Made by a program: the position numbers and the translations under genes. From Diphasiastrum complanatum (lineage: Eukaryota; Streptophyta; Lycopodiopsida; Lycopodiales; Lycopodiaceae), in contig CM055107.1 of the NCBI GenBank assembly GCA_029204225.1, forward strand, positions 20,777,997-20,841,996: a DNA stretch of 64,000 bases, read 5' to 3'. Below the pieces are notes generated by a model. That model saw only the letters and a list, made by a program, of their open reading frames with translations, did no database searches and was not told the DNA's origin. Positions 12,701-25,784 of this stretch are shown piece by piece (position 1 is the first letter of the stretch; the number at the start of each line of letters is the position of its first letter).

Positions 12701-15354
12701 CCCGTTTTACATGGATCTATCCTATGAAGGCTAAATCGGAAGTTTCTCAACACTTCAAAGATTTTTTAGCAATCAAGAAGGCACTTTATGGACTGAAGCA
12801 AGCCCCAAGGATGTGATATCAAAAGATACATGCCTACTTTTGTGATCGTGGGTTTACTAATAGTCCTAGTGAATTTACTCTTTATGTCAAGCATACTTCA
12901 GATTTTATCATCATTATTTTGCTTTATGTTGATGATATTATTGTTACGGGAAGTAATGAGCAGCAGATTGATGCCTTAATAGTTGATCTTGGTACGGTTT
13001 TTGAAACCTCAGATAAGGCCTATTGTACTTTTATCTTGGTCTTAAATTTGTACAAGAAGGGGCTGAAATTTTCATCTCTCATGAACGCTATATTGGGCAG
13101 ATTTTGAAGTGGTTCAAGATGGAAGATTGCCAGCCGGTTGCTACACCTATGGAGACAGCCTGAAATTAAGTAGTCAAGGTGATGGTGAACCATTTGATAC
13201 TACTTTATATTGTCAAGCTATTGGTTGTCTCATTTACCTATGTAATTCAAGACCGGATATTTCTTATAGTGTCTCACTCATGAGTCAATTCATGCATGCC
13301 CCGATGACATCACATTGAAAAGTGTTGAAGAGGATCTTTTGATATCTTCAAGGAACAAAAAGTCATGGACTGGTTTTTTTTGCTTGTGATGATGTATGTT
13401 TGGTTGGTTTTAGTGACTCGGATTGGGGTGAAGATCAAGACACTAGACGCTCTACAAGTGGACATTGCTTTTTCTATGGAAATTCTGTAATTTCTTGGTC
13501 AAGTAAAAAGCGGCCCACTGTTGCTACTTCTTCTACTGAGGTAGAATATAGAGCAATATTTTGAGCCACAATGGAGTGTTTCTGGCTGAGAAGACTACTT
13601 GTTTGGCGAGCCCTCAGCCACTCTTATCTTGAGTGATAGTCAAAGTGCTATTTCCATTGCACAGAATCCTGTTTTTCATGCGAGGACGAAGCACATCAAG
13701 ATGCATTAGCACTTTGTTCGGGAGATACTTCATGATGGCGACATTTTACTTGAGCATTGTCCTACAGATGATAATATTGCGAACCTCTTCACTAAGGCGT
13801 TGCCTAGAGAGAAATTTGAAGCTTTATGCAAAGCTTTAAATTTAAAACCACGTGATGGCTTTGTTACATAGTGAAGATTTCATTTTATGCATTGTCATTT
13901 AAGGAGGGTGTTAGAAATAAATGACTATGCTAAAGTTAATCCATAGGTTACTTTGATCCAAATAGTTGGGATTTGTGTACCCATGGGTATTTAGTTATTT
14001 AGGCCATGTTAAGTTTGTCTTAATTTCAATTGGACCCAATTTTGGCCATGTAGTGACTCGTGGGTCCTTAGGGGTCTAATTTTGTTAAGGGGCCCTATCT
14101 GGACATTTGGGGGTGCCCTACATTTAGTAAAAGGTTAAGCTTAGGGTTTGTTGGCACTTGCCCACATCGAGGTAGAGTATTTGTATGCTCATTGTGTATA
14201 CCATTTTTACATTTGCTAAGCATTGCTCTCCATTTTTCTACTTGCATTACTGCTTTCTCTCTCTCCTTGAGGACGCCTATCCTCTTCCCTCATTTGTCTT
14301 GTGGAGATTTTTTGATAGTTAGATCTTGGTGCCTTGGCTCTTGTTCTCCTTCAACCACAGTGGATCTTCTCTCCACAACATCCATATGCTTCTGACCTGG
14401 AGATACGAGCATTGAAATTTCCTACCAGAATGATTGGACCTTTTTGAGATTTAGATTGGCAATATCAAGCCATTTGTTGCTTTTGGAGTTCCATCAAAAC
14501 CAAACTTTTCTTCAAGGATTCTACTACTTTAACAACTATATCAAATCTTTTAAAAGAAGATGTAAACAAAATAGGATTTGTTATAAATGAGTACTCCACA
14601 TTGGCTGCCATGGGGATGGAAGAACATACTAGAACACTCGAAACTATTCAATTAAAGAGGTCCTTTGCTTAAGAGCCCACATAGAGCATTTAATTCTTAA
14701 AGAATGGTTTTGCAAAAATGCTACCAAAAGGAGGCAAGGCACCTCTACCAAGAGTAGCAATGGAGCAAATCCTAGGGCAGTGATACAAACATCCATAGAA
14801 GGCTAGCTGGAGGAATACTTCAAGGCAGCGCAGCTACTTGGGAAAGCAAGAAATAGATGCTTGAACCTAGCCAGCGATCCACTTGATAGCTCTAACTCCC
14901 TGGGTGCAATGGGTACTTGCTCTACGGCTGGTAGTAGCAATCACCTCCCACTAAAGTATAGTCATGAGGAGTGCTCAAACCGCTAAAGTATAGGAATGGA
15001 ATTGGTATAGTTTCTCAAAAACTGATACCAAAAAATCTTTGATGATTTTCTATAGAAACATATAGATTCTTTTATGAGTAATAGTCTTCAAACTATCGAG
15101 AGGCTTTAAAAGAAAAAGCAAATTCTTTTAGGATAACTCAAAAGAGGTTTCTCAAGTAGTGATGAAGGTGAAGATTCTTGTCAACCAAGCTATTCTGACC
15201 GTAAGCTTTTAATTGCAATGCTCTTGGAACTCTCTCTTGTGGTCCATAAGTAGTTTCTCCTTCAAGTTAGCTAGGAAGTAAGGTAGAATGTCATTATTGA
15301 AGCCACATTCCAAGACTATGCACCTTCAGTAGCAGTTCAATTGCAAATTTCTTG

Positions 15355-15406
<52 letters not shown>

Positions 15407-18400
15407 TAGATCCAGCGGTACCAGGATCCACGGATCCCGGTACCGCGGATCCACTGTGGTACCGCGGATCCATACTGATCCGCGGTACCACAATATATAT
15501 TATTTTTTAGTATATAATATCTTTTAATATTTAATATATTATTATTTTTTTTAACCTAATCCCCCCCCCTCGCTTCATCTCTCTCCCTGCCCGTCGCCCT
15601 ACTATCCGCGCCCTCCCTGCTGTCCATGCCCTCTCTGTTGTATGCCCATCGCCCTGTTGTCCGCGCCCTCCCTGCTGTCTTCGCATTGCACTGATCGCGT
15701 CCACCCCTGCTATTGCTATTTCGGCCTTTGTTGTGGTTTTTTCAAGCCTTCTGACTCCTATCGCACCCATTGAGATCTCTGCCTTCTTTCCCCAGTTCCT
15801 TCTATAGAGATGGTGCATTCCAACCTTGCCGATCTGTGGGACGAAGTGGACATTGTCAGGCGGGTTCCCAAGTCCAACAAGTCCGGTGCAAGGATCGTGC
15901 GCTGTCGATATTGTCGAGTTTGTTGTCACCCTCACTCGCCTTAAAGGCCACCTACTCGGCGCACACGCTAGAGATGGTGGCACACTTAATGCTACCCCCT
16001 GTGCCAGCATGTCCATTCCCGTCAGGCAGCAACTTTTGGATACCTACGGCCCACGTCTTGTGGCGAGGGAGAACACCATTTCGGAGGGTGTTCTTCGGTT
16101 TTGCACCGCTCCTTACGTGGTTGACCCCAAGTTGCTGCCTGCTTAGCTGGCACACACGAGGAGAGGGGGTGCATCCTTGTCCAGTCCCTTTGCCCCTCAT
16201 CCCCCTCAGACAGTTCCGCCTCACGCACCCCCATCTGCACCCATTCAGGTGGATCCCGTCCCACCACATCCGCCAGTTGCCACTGCGGTTCCACCACCAC
16301 CTACTATTGCTTGCACTCCCCCAGTTTACGACTTTTTCATGGACTCTCTACCACTTGAGCAGGAGCAGGCCCCGGATGCCAGTGACAAGGCCTTCCAGGA
16401 TGTTGAGGAGATCCCTACCTCCCTCCCTGCACATCCGCTCCCTACCCAACAGTTTTCGTATCCCATGCCAGATGTCCACCCTCCACCAGTGTATTCCACT
16501 TAAGCTGCTGCACCCATCCCAGCCAGTGCATCTCACTCTCCCCATTCCACGTCTACAGCTGATGCATCCACTAGTGCCCAGCCTGTCGCGTCATCATCCA
16601 TTCCCGTCACGTTCGGTGCACCGTGCTGGAGGTCCGCTACCCATCACCCAACTGGGCGAGTTCTTAGGCAGCAGAGCATTCGCGGCGCGCATCAGCCGCA
16701 CATGGATAGAGAGGCCACACAGGTCGTGGCCAATCTGATTTATCAGCTGAACCTTCCATTTGCCATCACCAACTCTGAGCCCTTCAGAAGGGCCTTCCGC
16801 CTTGCACAGTCTGTCAGCCCTAGTTGGAGAGTCCCTAGTTCAGAGGTTGTCCGCACACACATGCTGAGGGATAGGGTCGAGTCATTGTCTAGAGAGATGG
16901 AGTCTCTACGTCGCCACTGGGCCACTTACGGTTGCAGCATCATGTCCGATGGCTGGACTGATGTCAGGAGGAGGCCGATCCTCAACATATTGGTCTCCAG
17001 CTGCATGGGCACACAGTTTTTGAGGGCAGTGGATTGCAGCAGGGGGGGGAGAGTCATATCTGCAGAGTTCATGTTTGATGTCATCAGGTCTTCCATCCTG
17101 TCCATAGGCCCACAACATGTCGTCACGGTGGTGACAGACAATGCCACGAACTGCATTCAGATGGGTGTACTGCTAGAGGCCGAGTTCCCTCACATTCTTC
17201 ATACCCCTAGTGCCGCGCACGGCATAGACCTTCTGATGGGGGACATAGGTGCACTTCCCTGGGTTAGAGCCATCGTCCGTGAGGCCCTCTTCCTGGGGAC
17301 TTTTGTCGCCAGGAAGAGGCGTGTTCTTGCCATGTTCCGGGTGTTTAGCTATCTGGACCTCCGTAAGCCAGCCCCCACACACTTTGCATTCGACTTGGTG
17401 GTCATCGACCGTTTGATCAGGTGCAGGGCACAGCTTCTACAGATGATTGCCAGTGATCTTTGGTGTGCCAGTACGTTTCAGCACACTGAGGATGGGGAGC
17501 ACTTTTCTTCCACGGTGAGGGGAGACCAGTTCTGGAGGGATGCACAAACATTGTCAGGACTGCTTCGACCACTCTACATTGTGCTCCGCATGGCTGACAG
17601 CAAGGGGTCGACACTTGGACTGGTGTATGAGCTCATGGACCGGATCGGACAGTTCCTGCAATTGCCCATCCTGCAGCCAGAGAGGTAAGCGGTATAGTGT
17701 TGTAATTGGTCTTTATCTTTTCAGTGGTTGCTAGCTTGTTTTTCTGTCGATGTTACGTTTTTTTGTAATGCCCAGGTTTTAACGTGCCTCTCACCTGCAG
17801 GATGACCAAGCTAAAGTTCATCTGGGAGAGGCAGTGGAACTACTTCCACAGGAGTATCCACAGCGTTGCACACATACTGCATCCCCTCTTCCTCTCTTCA
17901 ACACAGATCGCAGACAGGGAGCTCGAGGCCGATTGGCTTCAGTACATTTACAGAGTGGGTCCACACATAGGTTTGGATCCTATCAGGCTCATGGAGGAGC
18001 TCGCTGCATTTCGTGTCGGCATGGGCACATTCGGCCACCCGGCTGCTCAAGATCCAAAGAGAAGGCAGCTACCCATTACCTGGTGGACCATGTTCGGTAG
18101 CACATATGGGCAGTCATTCACACGAGGAGAAGAAATCGGTTGTCAGTGAGTCAGTTGGAGCGGTTGGTGTACTATAGCACCAACGCACGTCTCGCTAGGA
18201 GACTTCCGACCATTACGAGCGCATTGTAGGTGATAAGTTATTCTCCCATAGCAGTTTGGCTGACTCCTGGTATGTTGGTTTCATTTCTTGATAAAGTTGT
18301 CTCTCTAACATGCAAATTTTAAACCTTGCAGACGAAGATATCTGATTTGGAGCCCTAGGTTGACTTGCCTACGGACAGCACCCATCCCATGCCTGCAGAT

Positions 18401-21400
18401 GACCTGGGCACACAGTTGATGGCAGAGAGAGAGAGAGGGAGCTTGCCGAGATGAGAGAGAGAGAGAGCTCGGGCTTGAGCACAGAGAGCCTCCATTGTAC
18501 GAGGCAGATGAGCCAGTGCCAGAGGATGATCAGGATGAGGATGAGCCCATTCGGGTTGTGTTCGCCAGATTAGAGCGGGATGAGGCATATGATACAGGTG
18601 CTGGGCACACGCCTAGAGCAGGGGTCACAGGTGCATCACGTGGTAGAGGTGGGACACATGCCACAGATTATACCGGGAGACGGGCAGGGCACACAGGGGG
18701 GCCCAGTGGCATACCTTCTTATGTTGATATGATGGAGGCTGCTCTTGATAGGGGTCAGAGTGATTTGGGTTTACCTTCCACAGTTGCTTGGATGCGTGCA
18801 TCACAGAGCCATAGGCATTTCTATGACGGCACACCAGAGGAGTCACTAGATGACTTTGATTGTACCGATTGGGAGGCCATGCAGGGTCCGCATGGTGCAT
18901 AGGATGAGGCACCGGATGATCCAGAGGATGGTGCACATCATGAGTCCCAGAGCCCATAGCATTTGTATTCGGATGCCTAGCTGGACGACTTGATTGCAGA
19001 CTTGGATTCAGAGGCCCAGCAGATGCCGAGCGTCAGGGCGCCCCCATCCTCTCTAGCCAGCATGCCCTACACAGAGTCTCAGCCAGAGCAACTACACGAG
19101 GTGCCTGCATTTCCTCCAGTTCCTCAGAGGGTGTATGTGCGCCGCACAGCACCTCCAGTGCCATCGATACCGTTGAGGCCTGCAGCCCCTTCATCGCCAT
19201 CCACTTTTGCAACAGCAGGTCTCCATGGCAGGCCACCATCTGTGCCCAGATCTTCTCTTGTAGCGCCCACATCTACAGACGCTCCTCCAGTGGCAGCACC
19301 CACGACACATCCTCCTCCATTGGCAGCACCCACGACACCGGCTCCTCCTTTGGCAGCACCCAGGATGTACCAGGTTCGGCCACCGCAGCGCCCCTTTCAG
19401 TAATTATCGCCGCTGTACTTGCCTCCTGTAGGGACGGCCCCTCCACATCCAATTCCTCCACCAGCAGCAGGCCCACGGGCACACACTCCTCGAACCTATG
19501 CTCCACTATCAGCTGCACAGGGACACCCATCTTTGGCTACTCTATCCTAGCCGAACGTAGCTTGGGCCCAGCCTAGCCAGCCAGGTGATCTGCATGGGGG
19601 TGATAAGGCATTGACGGCTCCCCTAGTCCGCAAGAGGCCAAGAAGGCCCAAGGGTGCACCGAACAAGAAAGGCAGGGCACAGAAACTGCCAGGGAAGAGA
19701 GGACGACCTCACAGGGCTCCAATTGCTGGTAGAGGTGCAGTATTACAGCCAGCTACAGCAGGTGTTGTTGGCTTAGCCTGCTTGGGGGCTGATGCGGAGG
19801 CAGATTGGGAGGATGAGGATGACGACTCTTCCCCCTCAGATACACAGCCCATGCCAGTTCCAGACAGGCATAGATATCAGTTGCGAGAGTTAGCTCGGGG
19901 CCCTGAGTTGTCTCTGGAGCATTCATCTGAGTTTGAGGCAAAGCATTGATTGTAGCTCTGTTATTTTATTTTTAGCAGTTTGATATCATGTTCCATGTTT
20001 GGCGGCCAGATGGTCGAACACTGTATTCAGACCATTTTCCATACTATATTCAGTGTTGGACGTACTTTATTCGCTGCACATTTTGTATTTGTCGATTTGA
20101 AATAGTTATGCTCTGTTTTCAATTTTATTTTGAATGGTATGTGCGTAATTACAATTAGTTTCAACTGCATAGATTGATAGCAGATGCACAACACAGAAAT
20201 ACAACCCCCTTTATTTCATGAACACATACATTACATTGCAATACACCACCAGGCACGTATTGCACAAAAAACACCGTGTACATTAATTCATCAGATGTAT
20301 CAAAATTACAATACGTATTCCCGCCATATACGGTTGGGGCTGTTCTTTACACCATGTTAGATACTAAATGCTGCCACATCTACTGCCGAAAATTACATAA
20401 CAACAGTCAGCCACATACGGCTAGACCCCATCTACTCTATACATTTCTAGGGATCCTCCACTGACTCCTCGCCCTCGTCAGGTGCATTGTTCTGATGCTC
20501 TCGCTCTGCCTCCCGGTTAGCCCGAGCTGCGTCCTGGTTAGCACGATGGCAGGCAGCCCTTCCCTTACCATGATGAGCTGCCGCCGTGTGAAGTTCATTC
20601 CGATCTGCTCATCCAAATCCAGCTCGACAGCGGGAGCGGGGGGCACAGTGCGGGCTGGGTGCTCCGGCTCCAGATTTCTCTGCCAAGCCTGTCGCAGCAT
20701 CTCTGCAATGTCTGCCTCTTGCTTCCGATGCCTTTCGTTGTGCCTTCGGACATCTTCCTCGAGCTTCCTCCTGGCTTCGCCCTCAGGCCTCGGTGGTATG
20801 CGCTCCGCCATCTCACAACACCCTGTTGCTCGAAATGGCTCTCACAGCCTCTTACAGCCTCTCAATGGCTCGCACTGGCTCTCTCACAGCCTCCCTCTCA
20901 CAGCCTCTCACTCGGTCTGTGACACAGCCTCTCACAATGCCTCTCTCTCACAGCCTCTCACTGGCTCTCTCTCACAGCCTCTCACAATGCCTCTCACAGC
21001 CTCTCTCTCACAGCCTCTCACTGCCTCGTGAGTGCCTATTAAACCCCACAGCCTGTTTCCCCATTTGCATTTGTTGATGATCCCATGTGCTACTGTACCT
21101 TTCCCATGTATTGCTCCCCCACATGTTGCACTCCAATTGGGTCCATGGTCTACTCCTCCACAGTGCCCATGTGACGGTGTACCTGTCCTGATGTATTGCT
21201 CCCCCACATGCTGCACTCCGATTGGGTCCATGGTCTGCTCCTCCACAGTGCCCATGTGACGGTGTAGCTGCCCCATGTATTGCTCCCCCACATGCTGCAC
21301 TCTGATTGGGTCCGTGGTTTGCTCCCCCACAGTGCCCATGTGACGGAGTACCTGTCCGGATTTGATGCCCCCCCACATGCTGCACTCCCATTGACCACCA

Positions 21401-21669
21401 GGTCTGCTCTCCCATAGTGCCCCCAGTACAGTCCCCTGTACAGTAACATCTTTTCTCTAAACCGTAGCCCTTTTTTTTCCTGAATTTTTTACCTTGCATT
21501 AGCCTGTTAAAAGGGTTTTTTATTAAAAATAACAATAATAATAATAATAAAAAATATTAGTTTTGTGGTGCCGCCCTGGTACTGCTGGTCTGAGGGTGGC
21601 ACCATAACCGCGGTACCACCATTATGGTACCGTGGTACCATAATGGCGGTACCACAGGGAACTATGATA

Positions 21670-21711
<42 letters not shown>

Positions 21712-23970
21712 TAGAGAGAGAGAGAGAGAGAAAGAGACCTTTATGAATGTCTTTTCCATGCCAAAAGGCATATAACACAAGTAAATGTACATGTCAAGTA
21801 TGTGGTAACAGTGGGAGCATATGAAACGTCTCCAAAACAGTAATGAAAGAAATAGCATATTTAAATACTATGAAGTAAAATAAATGAGATGAGATATATA
21901 GGAGCATAAGTGTTACTAAATGTCCAAAATGAGGTATAGCATTGTCGTCATGTCCTGCTGATGCCATGGAGGAAGTGATATGCAACATTAGGTAGCTCTA
22001 GTACCCCTGATGTCGTCTAGGAGGATAGCTATCCCATCTTTCGGTGCCATATATTGTTCTTTACTAGTCCTGTTACCATGATGAAACAAAGGTTTCCTTT
22101 GAAGTGTACACTCATCCCCAGGTGATATGACGCCGATACCATATTCTTTGCTAGGTTAGGAATGTCTAGGACGTTTGTCAGGATCACACTTTTTCCATTT
22201 CCCAACTAGTGAAACTGATCCCTTTTTGGCACACTGATAGGCCATTATCTCCACTTAGAACTGTCTTTTTGCCAATCAGGTTGTTCTTCTTGATGGATAC
22301 CTCTCTATTATACATCATATCTATTATAAATTATATTGCATTGTGGATATTATATATCATATTTGCTATAAAGTATATGCATCATATATATTCTCAGGGC
22401 ATCCCTAACCCATGGTCAAGGCTAGCTAATTGTCCTTTCTTGAGCTTGTTAAACCCCTTGACTGTGTTTTTTTTTTTTGGGGGAGGGGCGGGGGGGTGGG
22501 CTTTCCTGCTAGATAGAGGGCCTTTTGTGCTGATACGGCCCTTGTTCGAGGGTGGGAGCCTCAAGGGCAGGGCCCAAGTTGCTTGGAAGGCTGGAGAGCA
22601 TCAGGCCTTCCCTATGCAATGGCAAGTGCGAAGATTTTTTTTTGTGGTTTTTGTTTCGCGTTTCCATTTTCTTTTTTGTTTTTTTTTCCTGAGATTTTTT
22701 CTTTTCGTCTGGTTTCTTTCGATCTTTTTTTATGTTCTCATTTTCTGCACATAAAAAATCTTTTTTTTTTAATGGAACATGCATATGGGCAGTCAATGAC
22801 GAGCTGCCACATAGTGCATGCACATTCTGTGCAAAACGTGCATGGGCTATGTGGCAACCTGTCAATGACTGTCCCATGCACAATGCATCATAACTTTCAT
22901 GTGCTATCTTTCAACTTTTGATTGGCTGTCCATGGTGACAAAAAATTGTGTTCTAAATTTACATGAACATGAACAATGTGCCTCCAGAATACAAAGAAAG
23001 TCTGGCATTCTCAGCGTTTTCCTTGACACTTGTTCTTTCCATTGCATTCACCATCATCATCAGCTCCTCATGTTCACTGGGCTCTCCACTGCTTGCTACC
23101 TTTGCTACTCGCCCAACTGATCTACTCCTTTGTTCCTCTGTCTTCTTCACACAATCTCTCACTATGTATCCTATCTTGTCGCACTAGTAGCACCTCACTT
23201 CTATCCTCCTTTTGTTACCATCGTTCCAGCTCCTCTTCCAGTCCTTGGAGGTGTTGCCTTCGTGGACTGGGCTCATAGTGTCCCCTTGATCTGACTTTGA
23301 TGGTTTCCAGCCTTCTACATGTGTGTCCCCAAAGCTTCTTCTTGCTGCTTGCATTCTCAATATACTATACCCCATGTCCCTCTTTTCTCCAAAATCATAT
23401 GGATCTTCCACTTCCAGGCATGATAGTTGCTTGCATCTAGCATTTTGACTACTCTTGAATCTATGGCAAATCTTGTGTCAACCATGATTTATGAGTTCAT
23501 GGCTTCCTTACCAAATTTTGCTATTCTCAGATTTCTCCTCTCCGAACCTTTTAGCGATGGAGGCGGCTTCATTAGGTGATCTTACTTAACTTGTGAGTGG
23601 GCCCATAACCATTGAAGGAAAAGAAATAATCGAAGGCTTAAGCACCTGCACAACAATGAGCATTGAGCATCACTTACATCATACATAACACAATACAAGA
23701 AAGATGGACACAATAGAAGTGATTGTATCATAAGCATGCCAAGAAATGCCCAAAGATGATTTGTGCCCTATTGGTCCCATATGCCAATATGAATCTTGTA
23801 CAAAACCAAAATAGACTTTATGACTAATATCCATACTTCAACCATATGCTGAATTGTAAAGTCAACAACAAGCACAAACTTCCTTTTCTCTTCCAGTGCA
23901 CTCTCTCCTAGCTTTCCTACAGAGTATGCAAGAATCAAAACAAAATTGCGTGTATGTGTGTGTGTGTGTT

Positions 23971-24013
<43 letters not shown>

Positions 24014-24410
24014 GTTGACTCTTCTTCATATGTTCTTGTTTGTGGAAGAATAGGGACTAGAAACTTGACATGTATGCTGATTTGTTCAGGGCTTCCTTGA
24101 TTGCGTTGGCTTCACACGTAGTAAAAAACGAGTTCTGAACATTCTTCATGATGTTAGTGGCATTGTCAAGCCCTCCAGGTAAAGATTGCACAATCTCTTT
24201 TTATGATTGCCATACATCACATGAATAAGAATAAATTCAACTTAGAGAAAGTATGCATTTATCATAATAACTTTACATATAACTATGCACCATTCTAATT
24301 CGATATGTTTTCCTACCAGAATGACATTACTTTTAGGTCCACCAAATGCGGGAAAGACAACTTTGCTCTTAGCGTTGGCTGGCAAGATGGATCCTACTCT
24401 TAGGGTAAGG

Positions 24411-24485
<75 letters not shown>

Positions 24486-25716
24486 CATTAATGTCCATGA
24501 CCAGAAGGTACATAAGACTTGGAAGTACATTTCAAGTGTGTTTTGACCTAGTAGGGAGCACAAATATATCTCCAAGATACAAATCAATGAAGAAACAAGT
24601 ACATAAATTCTTGAACAAGTATGTAAATGCTTGCCATCATCATGATATTCAACTAAAAAGTGGTCGTGATAGTAGAGGTTGTTGACAATGATATTGAATC
24701 TCTTGGAGCTGATGAGGAGATAGATACAACTAGGATACATCTTTCTTAGTCCATTTCCCAGTTTTCTTCTTTCATCTATAATGTGACTTATATTTTGTTC
24801 TAAAAATCATATGATTATAATTTTCATTTCCTTTTTGTATTTTTTACATAGAATAGGATGATGTGGTATTCCCTCATTCCTCATTCCCCTTCCCTTGAAA
24901 ACATTTCTTCATTCTTTTGCCCTAGCAACTATGGGCCAGATGATTGCTAGTAAATGTGATGAAAAATCACCACCATTTTTCTAGACAATCTCCCAGATTT
25001 TCAAGTTCTGTGAAGGTAGAACAAAGGGCTTACCTTGTAATGCATGGTGTGATGAGGAGTGCAAACAAGCAAGAGGTGAATTGCAAGGAATGAATAGAAT
25101 GGAAAGGGAGTATCAAGTGTTTTTAAGAAAGGAGAAAAGAATCTTTCCTATAAAGGAACAAGAGGAATTGCTCAACTAATGCTACATAATTTTGAATCAC
25201 ATCCCTAATGAAATTGAAGAAAAACATTCAGCAAGAAAAAAGTTTCTTTGCTTCAAATTGAAAATTCAACTAATTTTGATAGAGCCTTCTCTGAATAAAT
25301 GTATAGACCTCTCTTACAATCAATCCATTTCGATATAGAAATTCTATGAAAGTTCTCTATACGCACGCCTCACGACCACTTTTGGAACTTGCATTTATTT
25401 ATTAGTTTTGGGCCTCCTTAATAAGATAAGACTATTTTGGAAACTTTCAAGATTACCTTGAATAAGTATTAATAGGAGCCATAGACTCTCGGTTATGAGT
25501 TTGGTGTTTTGAGTCCTTTGTAGGGGAATGTGGAAGTCGTGGTTGAAGATCTGCTTGAGCTATTGGCAACTTTTTTCTTTCATCAAGTTTTCTTAGTTGG
25601 AGAATGCGTTGTGGATTCTGTTTGTTGTGTTTGTACTTCAATTGAAACCAATATTTGTGATTGAGTTCATAACATGCCAGCAGAGCACTTTCTTGCCTTG
25701 TTTAGTTGATGAATTT

Positions 25717-25784
<68 letters not shown>

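Larger units (their letters stand above)
11565..14353 (+). mobile_element. Ty1/copia element with internal deletion, both LTRs and TSD
   Basis: 2.79 kb in total, far shorter than a full copia element (about 5 kb). It has LTRs, a PBS at 12009 and a polypurine tract AAGGAGGG at 13901-13908. Inside, plus strand: zinc knuckle [14 protein letters not shown] (about 12,210-12,252), the GAG-pre-integrase stretch CEGCILGTF, and the integrase start [20 protein letters not shown]. The frame then passes directly from integrase (HFKDFLAIK) into RT ([12 protein letters not shown]), so most of integrase and the first half of RT are deleted. The RT active site [10 protein letters not shown] (12,927-12,956) and RNase H blocks ([27 protein letters not shown]) remain, interrupted by stops (TGA for Trp at 12,814). 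Non-autonomous. Confidence 0.9.
15405..21666 (+). mobile_element. hAT superfamily transposon, 6.26 kb, in a (TA)n tract
   Basis: The left end reads CATAGATCCAGCGGTACC; the complement of the right end reads CATAGTTCCCTGTGGTACC. These are short imperfect TIRs beginning CA and ending TG. Both ends carry clustered GGTACC and GGATCC palindromes (15,414-15,490 and 21,570-21,653), likely subterminal transposase-binding repeats. Both ends abut TA repeats, with near-matching 8-bp flanks fitting hAT target duplication. Inside are a decayed transposase gene, a Pro-rich/acidic second ORF, a minus-strand ORF and two minisatellites. GC content is far higher than in the surrounding intron. Confidence 0.82.
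8743..24089 (+). other. ABCG intron 2 (15.3 kb, transposon-filled)
   Basis: Starts GTGTGTAC after exon 2 and ends TTTGTTCAG before exon 3. It contains, in order, an exon-2-like fragment, GA/GT microsatellites with a LINE tail, a LINE relic split by a copia element, a 6.26-kb hAT element in (AT)n, another LINE tail, a 42-bp-arm hairpin, a copia gag relic and a final GT/GA microsatellite. From 8880 to 9500 and from 14,900 to 15,350 I see nothing recognisable. The coding frame continues correctly across it. Confidence 0.9.

Noticed and set aside
15531-16016. Minus-strand ORF of 161 codons at the left end of the hAT element
   Set aside because: It overlaps the transposase start and Arg/Ala/Gly-rich GC sequence; a shadow of the plus-strand BED region.
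15770-16738. Plus-strand ORF of 322 codons in the hAT linker
   Set aside because: Ser/Pro/Leu/His-rich text in the wrong frame; the neighbouring frame holds the BED finger end and connects to the DUF659 core.
20495-21077. Plus-strand Ser/Leu-rich ORFs (178 and 94 codons)
   Set aside because: They run through the CTCACAGC minisatellite and are the reverse of the minus ORF.
20932-21535. Minus-strand ORFs with repeated HVGEQ / CGGAIH text
   Set aside because: Translations of the 84-bp tandem repeat, open in several frames; no start context or family.
22540-22640. Second SINE-like B box (TTGTTCGAGGGTGGG)
   Set aside because: No convincing A box upstream and the surrounding G- and T-runs are low complexity.
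25453-25641. Small minus ORF in ABCG intron 4
   Set aside because: 62 codons, no homology recognised, at chance length for the composition.
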